Positions 8,445 to 18,276 of a DNA stretch of 64,000 nt are shown piece after piece. Position 1 is the first letter of the stretch. Each line of letters begins with the position of its first letter. The position numbers and the translations under genes were made by a program. The stretch is from the NCBI RefSeq assembly GCF_002270415.1, contig NZ_NNRI01000007.1, forward strand, positions 1 through 64,000, written 5' to 3'. This DNA comes from Mesorhizobium sophorae (GTDB lineage: Bacteria; Pseudomonadota; Alphaproteobacteria; Rhizobiales; Rhizobiaceae). A model generated the notes under the pieces. The model searched no databases. It was given only the letters and a program-made list of their open reading frames with translations, and was not told the DNA's origin.

Positions 8445-10376
8445 ATGATGAACCATCTGATAGAGCTCCGCGATCTTGGCCGGTCGTTCAGCCTGGGCAG
8501 AGAAACCGTCGAGGCACTCGAAAGAATCAATCTCAATGTACAGCGCGGCGAATTCGTGGCGCTTGTGGGCGCGAGCGGGTCCGGCAAATCGACGCTCATG
8601 AATATCCTGGGGTGCTTGGATGCCCCGACAGCCGGCACTTACCGTTTGGCCGGGCAGGATGTCTCGGCCCTTGGTCAGGACGGGCTCGCAGAACTCAGGC
8701 GCAGGCATTTCGGCTTTGTGTTTCAGCGGTATCACCTCCTGAACTCGCTGAGCGCAATATCGAACGTCGAGGTGCCGGCTATCTATAGCGGCGTGTCGAA
8801 GTCGACGCGGCAAGCCCGAGCCAGGCGATTGCTGACCCAACTCGGCCTGGGAGATCGGCTCCATCATCGCCCAATGGAAATGTCGGGGGGGCAGCAGCAG
8901 CGCGTATCGATCGCCCGAGCATTGATGAACGGTGGAGAAATCATTCTTGCAGATGAGCCGACAGGGGCGCTCGATTCAAAGAACGGGGAGCTTGTTCTGG
9001 ACCTCCTGAAGACCCTTCATGCGGAGGGACACACCATCATCATAGTTACACACGACATGTGCGTCGCTCGACACGCCGATCGGATCGTCGAGATCAATGA
9101 CGGACAGATCGTCTCTGATCGACGCAGCGCGGCGAGTGGAGCGCCTCCCTTGCGCGACCTGGTTGATGTTGCGGAAAATGTCGGTTTCCTGACGAGCTTC
9201 CTCAGAAGAACGTCCGAGGCTGCCAGTATCGCATTGCGATCAGTTGCCGCACATCGGCTGCGTAGCGCTCTTACACTGCTCGGAATCGTCGCCGGCATCA
9301 TGTCGGTGATTGCCGTCGTTGGTCTCGGTGAGGGTGGCCAGACGATCGTTCTCGACCAGATCAACAGCCTTGGCGCAAACTCGATCCGCATCTTCCCTGG
9401 CACCGGCTGGGATGACCGAAACCGCCGACATGCCGACAGCCTCACTCGCGACGACGCGGCCGCCCTGACAGAGCAATCCTACGTAAATAGTGTCAGTCCG
9501 GTGACCATGGATTCAGGGCAGCTCATGTTCGAGAGCAGGACCGCTGACGGAGAAATCATGGGCGTGAGCAACGCCTATTTCGACGTCGCGCACCGTCCCA
9601 TAACGCAAGGCAACCGATTCACCGACGGTGGGAATGCCACTCTGCCGGAGGCGATCATCGATAGCAACACCCGACGAACGTTCTTCGGCAATTCAAGGAC
9701 CCCGATTGGTGAGATCCTAGTCATCAAGGGTGTGCCCTTCGTGATTGTCGGTGCCGTTGGAGAGCAGGATGGGCAGCCGCAAGTGTTCATTCCACACCTC
9801 AGCGTGTTTTCCCGCATTTCGGGCTCGCAACGGCTGCGCGAGATAGACGTCCGAATCAATGGGAGCGTTGATACAAACGTTGCCGAGAAAGCCATGATAG
9901 CGTTCTTGGAGAAGCGTCACGGAACGCGGGATTTCTTCACATACAATAGCGATCAGCTACGGCGGTTGCTCCAGAAGACGACGCGAACTTTCTCGATGCT
10001 CTTGGTTTCCATCGGAGCTGTCGCTCTGTTGGTCGGAGGTATCGGCGTGATGAATATTATGCTGGTTTCGATCACCGAACGCACCAACGAAATCGGCTTG
10101 CGGATGGCTGTAGGAGCCCGGGCGAGCGATATTATGTTGCAGTTTCTGATCGAGTCCCTTGCCATCACTATCATGGGGAGTTGCGCGGGCGTCGCCCTCG
10201 CCTTCGGCCTTGGCGCGCTCGCCGGCTCCATCGAAACAACCATTCCGATGGTGATCTCATTGCACGCAGTCAGCGTCGCTTGCGTCATGGCTGTTATGAT
10301 CGGTGCGATCTTTGGCTTTTTCCCTGCGAAAAAGGCGGCGCATTTGAAGCCCGTCGAGGCGTTATCTCGCGATTGA
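8445..10376 (+). CDS. macB: MacB-like ABC exporter, ATPase fused to permease
   Basis: The predicted protein has 643 residues. The N-terminal ABC ATPase (about 1-230) has Walker A GASGSGKST, signature MSGGQQQRVSIARALM and Walker B ILADEPTGALD. The C-terminal part has one membrane helix near 275-300, a large periplasmic MacB-type domain about 300-510, and three more helices in an FtsX-like permease domain (GGIGVMNIMLVSITERTNEI). This is the complete MacB architecture. It starts directly at the macA-like stop (TGAATGATG), with ATG at 8445 or 8448. Together the two would form an inner-membrane exporter for a toxic or signalling compound. Nothing in the sequence shows whether it belongs to symbiosis or arrived as cargo. 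Confidence 0.9.
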   Translation: MMNHLIELRDLGRSFSLGRETVEALERINLNVQRGEFVALVGASGSGKSTLMNILGCLDAPTAGTYRLAGQDVSALGQDGLAELRRRHFGFVFQRYHLLNSLSAISNVEVPAIYSGVSKSTRQARARRLLTQLGLGDRLHHRPMEMSGGQQQRVSIARALMNGGEIILADEPTGALDSKNGELVLDLLKTLHAEGHTIIIVTHDMCVARHADRIVEINDGQIVSDRRSAASGAPPLRDLVDVAENVGFLTSFLRRTSEAASIALRSVAAHRLRSALTLLGIVAGIMSVIAVVGLGEGGQTIVLDQINSLGANSIRIFPGTGWDDRNRRHADSLTRDDAAALTEQSYVNSVSPVTMDSGQLMFESRTADGEIMGVSNAYFDVAHRPITQGNRFTDGGNATLPEAIIDSNTRRTFFGNSRTPIGEILVIKGVPFVIVGAVGEQDGQPQVFIPHLSVFSRISGSQRLREIDVRINGSVDTNVAEKAMIAFLEKRHGTRDFFTYNSDQLRRLLQKTTRTFSMLLVSIGAVALLVGGIGVMNIMLVSITERTNEIGLRMAVGARASDIMLQFLIESLAITIMGSCAGVALAFGLGALAGSIETTIPMVISLHAVSVACVMAVMIGAIFGFFPAKKAAHLKPVEALSRD

Positions 10377-10424
10377 TTGATGCTGACCACACAGGGACGT
10401 TGCGAACAGAGCAACGGTGCTAAC

Positions 10425-10595
10425 ATGTATCGTCATGGGCTGATAGCGCTCATCCGAGGCCGTCGAGTTCGCGGCGTTGGAATGGTGGACTGGTTCAACA
10501 ATCGCCAGTTGCTGGAGCCCATCGGCAACATCCCGCCGGCCGAAGCCGAGGAGCGCTACCATGCCATGCTGGAAGAACCAGCCATGGCCGCGTGA
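10425..10595 (+). pseudogene. IS3-family transposase OrfB 3' remnant
   Basis: The last 40 codons read VDWFNNRQLLEPIGNIPPAE and AEERYHAMLEEPAMAA. These are the typical C-terminus of IS3-family OrfB proteins of the IS407/IS511 type (WFNNRRLLEPIGNIPPAEAE). The sequence upstream is shifted between frames. Only this tail is left, immediately downstream of the macB-like gene. Confidence 0.7.
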
Positions 10596-10731
10596 CTCAA
10601 ACGAAACGGCCTCCGGCAAACCCGGGGCGGCTCATAGGGTCTAGTCAGTTCGGCATCGGTGAACCGATTCGGGAAGAGCCTCTCGCGATAGTCCAGTGGG
10701 AAGGCTATACGGACAGTGGCTTTTTGGGCGT

Positions 10732-11225
10732 TTAGGACTTTAGGAGCCCTTGTCTAACCAGGGCGGACATCGTGTTCCGTGCCGTTCTTTCCGATGTCTT
10801 GAGCACAAGGTGAACATCACCGCGCTCGAGTGATTCGTGCTTGAGGACCGCCGCTAAGAGAGCGGGCGCGCGTTTGTCGTCGCTGATGTCCTTGACCAGG
10901 AAGCGGTACCGATCCTCCAAGCGATCAAGGTCGAAAATCGCTGTGGAGAAGCGTATTTGATCGAGTGCCCCGGTAAGGAACCACTCGCAGAACTCCTTGA
11001 GGGCTGCTTCCGAGAGATCGCCTCGGCCATTGAGGTCCCCGCGACGAGGGCTGTCTGCATGGTCCATCATCCGTTTGTATTCGCCTCGATCCTCAAGGCT
11101 GCGGGCAAGGCCTCTGGAGATCGACCATAAGCCAAGTCCCCGATGCCTGCTTTCAGCGCCATCGCATGCGACGGTGGTGACACACGGCCATTGCCGTCCG
11201 GGAATGGGTGGATGTGTGGGCGGAA
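10732..11225 (-). pseudogene. Fic-family protein, truncated and frameshifted
   Basis: The minus strand carries HIHPFPDGNGR near 11185-11220, the HPFxDGNGR active-site loop of Fic AMP-transferases. In a different frame it then gives SISRGLARSLEDRGEYKRMM and LSEAALKEFCEWFLTGALDQ, and ends with TSERTARNTMSALVRQGLL. This is the C-terminal half of a Fic/DUF4172-type protein with its winged-helix tail. At least one frameshift separates the catalytic loop from the rest, and everything upstream of the loop is missing. It is transcribed away from the Wadjet genes, and the break point lies just before jetA. It looks like the gene cut by the Wadjet insertion or an earlier rearrangement. Confidence 0.75.
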
Positions 11226-11306
11226 GCGATGGCAATGATACGAGTGGTCTTGACTGAACGTGAGAACAAAGCAAAAACATTCAAAGTGGATTTGGGGAGG
11301 CAGCGA

Positions 11307-12833
11307 TTGCCTGTGCACATTGCAAATGACCCGGCGGACCTATTTCGTCACGTTAGCGCCGAGAAGGCCGCATTCTACCGCTGCATCATGGACGTCTTCG
11401 CAGCGGCGAAGCGGCAATATCGTTTGCAGTTGCGGCCCGACGAAGTGCTTGCCGAAGCCCGATGGCCGGACGGGCCGCCGCGCATTGAGGACGTGAATAC
11501 GGCGCTCACTCAGCTTACGGAATGGGGCAATCTTGAATCGCATCCCGACACCGCGCGGGTTGCCAGCCTTAGCGACTTCTACCGTGCACGCTTTCTCTAT
11601 CGCCTTTCGCAGGGCGGCGAGGCCGTGGAATCCGCCTTGGCAGTGTTCGTACAGACCTTGCAGCGCCGCGCTGAGCTGCAAACGGTAGCGCTCGAGGACA
11701 TAGCGAGCCGACTGCAGGCACTTCAGGCGCTGGCCGAAGCAACCGAACCTGACGCGGCCAAGATCCACGAAACGCTACGGGATCTCGTGCGTGTCTTCGA
11801 AAGTCTGGCCGAGAACGCCCAGGCGTTCATGGCCGGCGTCGCGCGCAGCATCGAGCTGCAGCAAGCCGAAGCAGGGGTGGTCGCAAACTACAAGAAGCGG
11901 CTGATCGACTATCTGGAGCGCTTCATGGGTGATCTGGTGCGCCGTTCCGACACCATCGCACGCCTCATCCTGGCTTTGGAGCCGGGCATCGATGCCCTGC
12001 TTGGACAGGTGGCCGAGCGCGAATCGCGTGACGCGGCTCCCGGCGGCGCACGGGATCATGTCGAGGCGCGGAAAGATTACCTGCAAGCCTGGCGAGAACG
12101 CTGGAAGGGTCTGCGCGGTTGGTTTCTCAGCACCGGCCACGAGCCCCCGCAAGCCGAGCTGTTGCGGGCGCGGGCACGATCGGCCATCCCCCAGCTTCTG
12201 GCTGCTATCGCCGCGCTGAATGAGCGGCGCAGCGGCCGCAGCGATCGCTCTGCCGACTTCCGCATGCTCGCCGGCTGGTTTGCCGCCTGCGCAGACAACG
12301 GCGAGGCGCACCGCCTTGCGCGGGCCGCCTTCGCCCTCAATCCGGCGCGGCATTTCTCGCTCAACGCCAACGCGGACGCCGAGCTGCCGGCCAGCACCTC
12401 CTGGGCCGACGCCGCGCCGCTCAAGATTCACCCGCGTTTGCGCGAATACGGCGAAGCGGCCCCGCGCGGACCGCTGCCGCGCGTGCGAGACCGCGCCGAA
12501 GAGCGAGCGTTCCTGGCACTTCAGCTCGCGGAGGAATCGCTGCAGGTCGAAGCGGCGCGCAAGCGCCTCGCCACCAGCCGCCCGGCGCGGCTTTCGGATC
12601 TGGGGGAACTCGACATACATGCCTTTGGTCTGTTTCTGGGCCTGCTCGGGGAGGCGCTAAGCGAACAAGCCGGACCGGACACGCCGGTGGAACGCCAGAC
12701 GGGCGATGGCTTACTGCACATCCACTTGAAGCCGCTTGCCCCCGACAGCCGCGCCACGATAAACACGCCGCATGGCGTCTTTGCAGGGCGCGACCATCTG
12801 ATCACCATCACGCCCTTGCAGGACGGTCGATGA
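11307..12833 (+). CDS. jetA: Wadjet system protein JetA (DUF2397 type)
   Basis: The predicted protein has about 508 residues and begins near DLFRHVSAEKAAFYRCIMDV, the N-terminal signature of the TIGR02677/DUF2397 family. In Wadjet systems JetA is the kleisin-like subunit that bridges the SMC-like JetC dimer, and the complex recognises and cleaves small circular DNA. It is mostly helical, with long charged stretches about 150-260. The start is uncertain: the frame is open from 11208, but 11208-11225 overlaps the fic remnant on the other strand. A TTG at 11307 has GGGGAGG 6 bases upstream, so I prefer it; GTG at 11313 is also possible. It overlaps jetB by ATGA. First gene of a tight four-gene operon. 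Confidence 0.85.
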   Translation: MPVHIANDPADLFRHVSAEKAAFYRCIMDVFAAAKRQYRLQLRPDEVLAEARWPDGPPRIEDVNTALTQLTEWGNLESHPDTARVASLSDFYRARFLYRLSQGGEAVESALAVFVQTLQRRAELQTVALEDIASRLQALQALAEATEPDAAKIHETLRDLVRVFESLAENAQAFMAGVARSIELQQAEAGVVANYKKRLIDYLERFMGDLVRRSDTIARLILALEPGIDALLGQVAERESRDAAPGGARDHVEARKDYLQAWRERWKGLRGWFLSTGHEPPQAELLRARARSAIPQLLAAIAALNERRSGRSDRSADFRMLAGWFAACADNGEAHRLARAAFALNPARHFSLNANADAELPASTSWADAAPLKIHPRLREYGEAAPRGPLPRVRDRAEERAFLALQLAEESLQVEAARKRLATSRPARLSDLGELDIHAFGLFLGLLGEALSEQAGPDTPVERQTGDGLLHIHLKPLAPDSRATINTPHGVFAGRDHLITITPLQDGR

Positions 12834-14113
12834 CAGCGACGAACGGCTCTAACGACAGTCGCGGAATTGGCCTGCTGCAGCAGCGCTTCCGGCGCGAGGA
12901 GTTCCGCGCCTGCGTGCGCGCCCTGCTGATGACGCCGTTGATAGGCCCGGCACATGAGGATTTCGCCGTCATACGCCGCCAGGCCGAATCATTGCGCGAA
13001 TGGTTTTCTCGCGAGACGGGCTGGATATTACAAGTCGAGCGCGAGGGCGCGCGCCTCTACAAGCGGCCAGGAGACGTGACCGACGCCATGCGCGGCCTCC
13101 CCGGCTACGATCGCCGGCGCTACGTGCTGCTTAGCCTCGCCTGCGCGGTGCTCGAACGTGCCGACCCGCAGATCACTTTGCGCCTGCTAGGAGAGAGGCT
13201 GCTGGAGCTCGCCGCCGAGCCGATGCTCGACTTCACCTTCGTTCTCGAGGCGCAACACGAGCGGCGCGAACTGGTTTCGGTGTGCCGCACCTTGCTGAGC
13301 CTCGGGGTGTTGCACCGCGTGGCCGGCGACGAAGAAACGTTCGTGCAGGCCGGAGGCGATCAGGCGGATGCGCTCTACGACGTGCAACGCCGCATGCTCG
13401 CCGGCATGCTGGCGGCTGTGCGTGGCCCGTCCACTTGGTCACCGGAAGAAGCGCCCAAAACGCTCGAAGAGCGGCTACGCGCCCTTGTCGGCGAACATGT
13501 AGCGGACAGCGAGGAAGGTCGGCGCACGGCGATGCGCCACCAACTCGCGCGCCGGCTTCTCGATGATCCGGTGGTCTATGTCGAGACGCTGGACACGGAA
13601 GCCCGAGCCTACTTCTTCAATCAGCGCGGCGCAATGGCGGCTCGCCTGTGCGAGGCCGCCGGCCTGGTGGCCGAGCAGCGCGCCGAAGGGCTGGCGCTGG
13701 TCGATGAAGCCGGTGTGCTGACCGACGTCGCCATGCCGGCCGAGGGCACCGACGCCCACGTAACGCTGCTGGTTGCCGAACACCTAGCCACCGGCCAAAG
13801 GCAGCGCCGGACGGATGGGGCCGGCACGGCACCGGCCACCGGCATGCGGGAGCACGACATTGCCGACTTCCTGCATGAGGCCAAGGGCCGGTATGGCCGC
13901 TACTGGCGCAAATCGGCGCGCGAGCCCGGCGCCGAGCGCGAGCTCGCCACCATTGCGATCGATCGATTGGAAAAGCTGCGACTTGCCGTGCGGATGGCGG
14001 GCTTCATACAGCCCCTGCCGGCGCTCGCGCGCTTCGCGCTGGGCGAGGCTGAGATTCGCGAAAGCCGCGGCGCCTCGACCAGGGCAGCCGGCCTTCGATT
14101 GGAATCGACATGA
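12830..14113 (+). CDS. jetB: Wadjet system protein JetB (DUF2398 type)
   Basis: The predicted protein of 427 residues belongs by its features and position to the TIGR02678/DUF2398 family. It has an N-terminal winged-helix-like part (LLQQRFRREEFRACVRALLM), a central DYDRRRYVLLSLACAVLERA-like block (here GYDRRRYVLLSLACA) and a C-terminal region with ATIAIDRLEKLRLAVR. JetB is the KITE-type accessory subunit that binds JetA at the heads of the SMC-like JetC complex. The start ATG overlaps the jetA stop, and its own stop overlaps the jetC start, both by ATGA. Translation is therefore coupled and the stoichiometry is probably set in this way. No defect is seen. Confidence 0.85.
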   Translation: MTATNGSNDSRGIGLLQQRFRREEFRACVRALLMTPLIGPAHEDFAVIRRQAESLREWFSRETGWILQVEREGARLYKRPGDVTDAMRGLPGYDRRRYVLLSLACAVLERADPQITLRLLGERLLELAAEPMLDFTFVLEAQHERRELVSVCRTLLSLGVLHRVAGDEETFVQAGGDQADALYDVQRRMLAGMLAAVRGPSTWSPEEAPKTLEERLRALVGEHVADSEEGRRTAMRHQLARRLLDDPVVYVETLDTEARAYFFNQRGAMAARLCEAAGLVAEQRAEGLALVDEAGVLTDVAMPAEGTDAHVTLLVAEHLATGQRQRRTDGAGTAPATGMREHDIADFLHEAKGRYGRYWRKSAREPGAERELATIAIDRLEKLRLAVRMAGFIQPLPALARFALGEAEIRESRGASTRAAGLRLEST

Positions 14114-17100
14114 ACCTGTTCGCCTTGCCTCCGGAAAAACCCGCCTTGCCGATGCCGACGCGGCAGCGCTGGCAGCCTCTGCGCCTGGGTCTGGTGGAGC
14201 TCTTCCACTACGACAGCGAGGAATTCTGGTTCCGCGACGGCCACCTGCTGCTGCGGGGCAACAACGGCACCGGCAAGTCCAAGGTGCTGTCGCTGACGCT
14301 GCCACTGCTGCTCGACGCGCAGCTCAAGTCTTCGCGCATCGAGCCCGACGGGGACGGCAGCAAGAAGATGGCCTGGAACCTGCTGATGAACAGCTATGAC
14401 CGGCGCATCGGCTATACGTGGATCGAGTTTGGCCGCGTCGCGGAAGACGGCACGCCACGTTTTCTCTCGCTCGGCGCCGGCCTTTCGGCAACGGCGGCCC
14501 GTCCGCAGGTCGATAGCTGGTTCTTCCTGTTGGAAGACACCGACGGCGCGCCGCGCATCAACCAGGATCTGTGGTTGACGAGCGCGCAGCGTGTCGTACT
14601 GACCAAGGAGCGCCTGCGCGACGCGCTCGATGGTCGTGGCCAGGTGTTCGACACTGCAGCCGGCTACCGCCGCGCCGTCGACGAGCGCCTGTTCCATTTG
14701 GGCGCCAAGCGCTACGACGCGTTGATGGACACGCTGATCCAGCTTCGCCAGCCGCAGCTTTCCAGAAAGCCGGACGAGACCGCGCTTTCGAATGCCCTGA
14801 CCGAGGCCCTGCCGCCGCTGGCGCCCGAATTACTCGGCGACGTTGCCGAAGCGCTTGGACAGTTGGAGGAAGACCGTCGTCAGCTCGACGAGTATCAGGC
14901 CCTGGTCAAGGCCGTCGGCCGTTTCGAAGAGCGTTATCGCATCTACGCCGGCACACAGACCCGCCGGCAGGCACGCTTGTTGCGCCAGGCCCAGACCGAG
15001 TTTGACAACGCCAGCCGGACACGAGGCGAAGCCCAGGTCCGGTTTGACGAAGCCCAAGCGCAAGAAACGCTGGCACGAACGACCCACGATGATGCGGAGA
15101 TCGTGCTGACGCGAGGGCGCGCGCGTCTCGACACTTTGCGTTCCGACCCGACGATGCAGGACGCCAACCGCCTCGAAACCGCCGAAAGAGACAGGGCTGC
15201 ACGACTGCAGGCGATGCAGAAGGCCACGGCGGCCGTCGAAGAGGCGGGCCGACGGCTGGGACTCAGCACGCAAGAAGCCGGACGCGCAATCCAGCGCGCG
15301 GACCAGGCCGAACGCGCATTGGCCCATCTGCGCCTGGAAAGTGCGACGCACGCCGATGCGGCGGGCATCGCTGGCCAGCATGCCGGAAATCCCCTCGCCA
15401 CATCGCAAGCTTCCGCGCTGATCGAGCTGACGCAGCATGCTTTCGACGGGGCCTGCGGCGAGCTCCGCAACCTCGTTGTCGGCCGGCGTGAGCAGATTGC
15501 CCAGTTGCGTCGCCGCCACGACGAAGTCGCGCGGGCCGAGGCCGCCTATGCGCGGCGCTGCGAAGTCCAAGATGAAAGGCGCATCGCAGCTGAAGAGGCT
15601 GCCGAAAGTCGGACCCAAGCCGACACTAAGTTCGAACAGCAAGGCCGTGCTCTGGTGGAGAGCTGGGACCGCTATTTTATCGGCCTAAAACAATTGCTGG
15701 TCGATCCCGACGGCAGATCCGCGGCATTGACGGCCCTGGCGGAATGGACAATAACGCTCCAAGGTGACAACCCCACCCTCCGGCTTCTGCAAGCGGCATA
15801 TCAAGGGGCCAGCCTTTCGCTGACTCAGCGTCGCGTAGCGCTCGACGGCCAAAGGCAGGCGCTGGAGATGGAATACGACACCCTGAAAGACGAACGCGGA
15901 CGCCTGGAAGCCGGCGACGAAATGGCGCCGCCCCTGCCCTATACGCGCGATGCCTCTGTCCGCGATGCACGTCAGGGCGCGCCGCTCTGGCAAGTGGTCG
16001 ATTTTCGCGGCACGGTGGCTGCCCCGCAACGCGGCGGCCTTGAAGCCGCGCTCGAAGCCGCCGGGTTGCTGGACGCCTGGATAGCGCCTGACGGACGCCT
16101 CCAAGCCGGCGATGGCGGCACCCTACCTTACGATACGCAGGCTGTGGAACGACAAAAGCACTCTCCATCGCTCGTTGACTGGCTGGAAGCCACCGTCTCG
16201 GCCGGCTGCGTCGTGCCAGCCAACATCATCGAGCGCGTGCTGTCGGGCATCGCCTGCGCGGACGACGATCCGATCGACAGCGAGGCCTGGATCGCCCCCG
16301 ACGGCCGCTTCCGCCTCGGCGCATTGTCCGGTGCGTGGGGCAAGCCAGAGGCAGTCTACATCGGCCACGCGGCCCGCGCCGCAGCCCGCGGGCGGCGGTT
16401 GGCCGAGATTGCTGGCCGCCTCGCCCAACTCTCCGTTGAGTTGACGGATGTGCGAGCCAAGGTGGAGCAGCTCGCGCTGTATCGGGAACAGGCCGACGAA
16501 GAGTGGCGGCTTGCGCCCGCCGACGAGGCGTTGCGGGTCGCTCATTTGACCGCCACCGCTAGCGCCCAAGCCGCGCGTCTCGCCAGCGAAAAGCTGGCCG
16601 AAGCAGACACACGGTGTCGCGAGGCCGAACAGGCGCTCACGGCAGTGCGCGAGCAGCTTGCCGCGGATGCCGTTGACCAGCGCCTGCCCGAAATACCCGA
16701 AGCGCTGCCTGCCATCCAAGCAGCGCTCGATCATTATCGCGATGCGCACGTCCGGCTCGAACAAGTGGCCCATGAGGTCCGTCTGGCACTGCCGGAGCGG
16801 CAACGTCAGCGTGCCCGCGAGAGTGAGGCACGCCACGATGTGCGGCAGCGCGAAGAGGAACTCGCGACAGCCCGTGTTGAAGCGGAAGACGCCTCTGCTC
16901 GGCTCGACGTGCTGCGCGAAACGGTCGGCGCCAAGGTCGAGGAATTGCAGCGGCAACTGACCGATGCGCGCCGTGTGGTCGAAGCCGGTGAAGCCGCCCT
17001 GAAGCTCGCCGGCGAAGCCTGGCGCAAGGCAAGTGAGGCGCGTGCGGTTGCCGGCCAGCAGGCTGAGACGGCGAACCTCGTTCTTCAGCAGCGCGGCGAG

Positions 17101-18276
17101 GCCCGCGCCAAGGCGATCTCCACATTGCAGCAATTCTCGGGCACGGGCCTGCTGTCGGCCGCCCTGCCGCATATTGAAATGCCCGACATGAGCGTTCAGT
17201 GGACGATCGACCCGGCGTTGACGCTGGCCCGCCGCGCCGAACAGGATCTGTCGAACCTCAAGGACGACGACGAGGCGTGGGCGCGCGTCCAGCGGCAGAC
17301 AGCTGAAGAACTGACCGAGCTGCAGCGCGCGCTTGGCGCGCTCGGCCACCAGGCCCAGGCCGACCCCAGCGATTGGGGTTTCAGGGTGGATATCGTCTAT
17401 CAGAACCGGCGCGAACGGCCCGACCGCCTTGCCACGCGCCTCGCCGAAGAGATCGCCCAGCGCAGCGAACTGCTCACCGCCAACGAACGGGCTGTTCTGG
17501 AGAACCATCTGCAGGCTGAAATCGCCGCGGAAATCCAGCGCCTGTTGCAGGGCGCCGAACGTCAAGTCGACGCCATCAACGGCGAGTTGCACAAACGCCC
17601 TACCTCCACCGGCGTACGCTATCGCCTGTTGTGGCAGCCACTGCTAGAAGAGGAAGGAGCGCCGGTGGGCCTCGACGTGGCGCGCAAGCGCCTGCTCAAC
17701 ACCAGCGCGGACCTTTGGTCGTCAGGCGACCGGAGCGTCGTCGGTGCGATGCTGCAACAGCGCATCTCCGCCGAGCGGGAGCGCGCTGATTCCAGCGGTG
17801 GAAAAGACAGCGGCGGGACCTTGCTCGACCAGCTGGCCCGCGCCCTGGATTATCGCCACTGGCACCGCTTCCGCGTCGAACGCTGGCAGGAGGGACATTG
17901 GCGCAAGCTTTCCGGACCCGCCTCGAGCGGCGAGCGGGCGCTCGGTCTGACGGTGCCGCTGTTTGCTGCGGTCGCCAGCTTCTACAGCCAGGGCAGCCAC
18001 GTCCTAGCCCCGCGGTTGATGCTGCTCGACGAAGCCTTCGCCGGCATCGATGACACAGCACGCGCGCATTGCATGGGTCTGATCCGCGAGTTCGATCTGG
18101 ACTTCGTCATCACCAGCGAGCGCGAGTGGGCGTGTTATGCTGAACTGCCGGGCGTCGCCATCTGCCAGTTGCAGCGGCGCGAAGGTATCGACGCCGTGTT
18201 CGTGTCGCGATGGAGCTGGGACGGCCGGGAAAAGACGTCCGAGGCCGATCCCGATCGCCGATTTGCGCCAGCATGA
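14110..18276 (+). CDS. jetC: Wadjet system SMC-like ATPase JetC
   Basis: The predicted 1388-residue protein is a MukB/SbcC-like ATPase of the TIGR02680 group. Walker A GNNGTGKS is near residue 55. Very long charged coiled-coil arms lie at about 270-520 and 780-1020, around a hinge-like middle with RDASVRDARQGAPLWQVVDF. Near the end are the ABC signature SSGERALGLTVPLF and Walker B LMLLDEAFAGIDD, followed by an ITSERE-type tail. Dimers of JetC with JetA and JetB extrude DNA loops, which lets the system sense small circular plasmids. It overlaps jetB and jetD by ATGA at both ends. The frame is intact over its full length, so the system is probably functional. Confidence 0.9.
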   Translation: MNLFALPPEKPALPMPTRQRWQPLRLGLVELFHYDSEEFWFRDGHLLLRGNNGTGKSKVLSLTLPLLLDAQLKSSRIEPDGDGSKKMAWNLLMNSYDRRIGYTWIEFGRVAEDGTPRFLSLGAGLSATAARPQVDSWFFLLEDTDGAPRINQDLWLTSAQRVVLTKERLRDALDGRGQVFDTAAGYRRAVDERLFHLGAKRYDALMDTLIQLRQPQLSRKPDETALSNALTEALPPLAPELLGDVAEALGQLEEDRRQLDEYQALVKAVGRFEERYRIYAGTQTRRQARLLRQAQTEFDNASRTRGEAQVRFDEAQAQETLARTTHDDAEIVLTRGRARLDTLRSDPTMQDANRLETAERDRAARLQAMQKATAAVEEAGRRLGLSTQEAGRAIQRADQAERALAHLRLESATHADAAGIAGQHAGNPLATSQASALIELTQHAFDGACGELRNLVVGRREQIAQLRRRHDEVARAEAAYARRCEVQDERRIAAEEAAESRTQADTKFEQQGRALVESWDRYFIGLKQLLVDPDGRSAALTALAEWTITLQGDNPTLRLLQAAYQGASLSLTQRRVALDGQRQALEMEYDTLKDERGRLEAGDEMAPPLPYTRDASVRDARQGAPLWQVVDFRGTVAAPQRGGLEAALEAAGLLDAWIAPDGRLQAGDGGTLPYDTQAVERQKHSPSLVDWLEATVSAGCVVPANIIERVLSGIACADDDPIDSEAWIAPDGRFRLGALSGAWGKPEAVYIGHAARAAARGRRLAEIAGRLAQLSVELTDVRAKVEQLALYREQADEEWRLAPADEALRVAHLTATASAQAARLASEKLAEADTRCREAEQALTAVREQLAADAVDQRLPEIPEALPAIQAALDHYRDAHVRLEQVAHEVRLALPERQRQRARESEARHDVRQREEELATARVEAEDASARLDVLRETVGAKVEELQRQLTDARRVVEAGEAALKLAGEAWRKASEARAVAGQQAETANLVLQQRGEARAKAISTLQQFSGTGLLSAALPHIEMPDMSVQWTIDPALTLARRAEQDLSNLKDDDEAWARVQRQTAEELTELQRALGALGHQAQADPSDWGFRVDIVYQNRRERPDRLATRLAEEIAQRSELLTANERAVLENHLQAEIAAEIQRLLQGAERQVDAINGELHKRPTSTGVRYRLLWQPLLEEEGAPVGLDVARKRLLNTSADLWSSGDRSVVGAMLQQRISAERERADSSGGKDSGGTLLDQLARALDYRHWHRFRVERWQEGHWRKLSGPASSGERALGLTVPLFAAVASFYSQGSHVLAPRLMLLDEAFAGIDDTARAHCMGLIREFDLDFVITSEREWACYAELPGVAICQLQRREGIDAVFVSRWSWDGREKTSEADPDRRFAPA

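Noticed and set aside
18210..18272. Upstream extension of jetD inside jetC
   Set aside because: The ATGA overlap at 18273 matches the pattern of the other two junctions in the operon.
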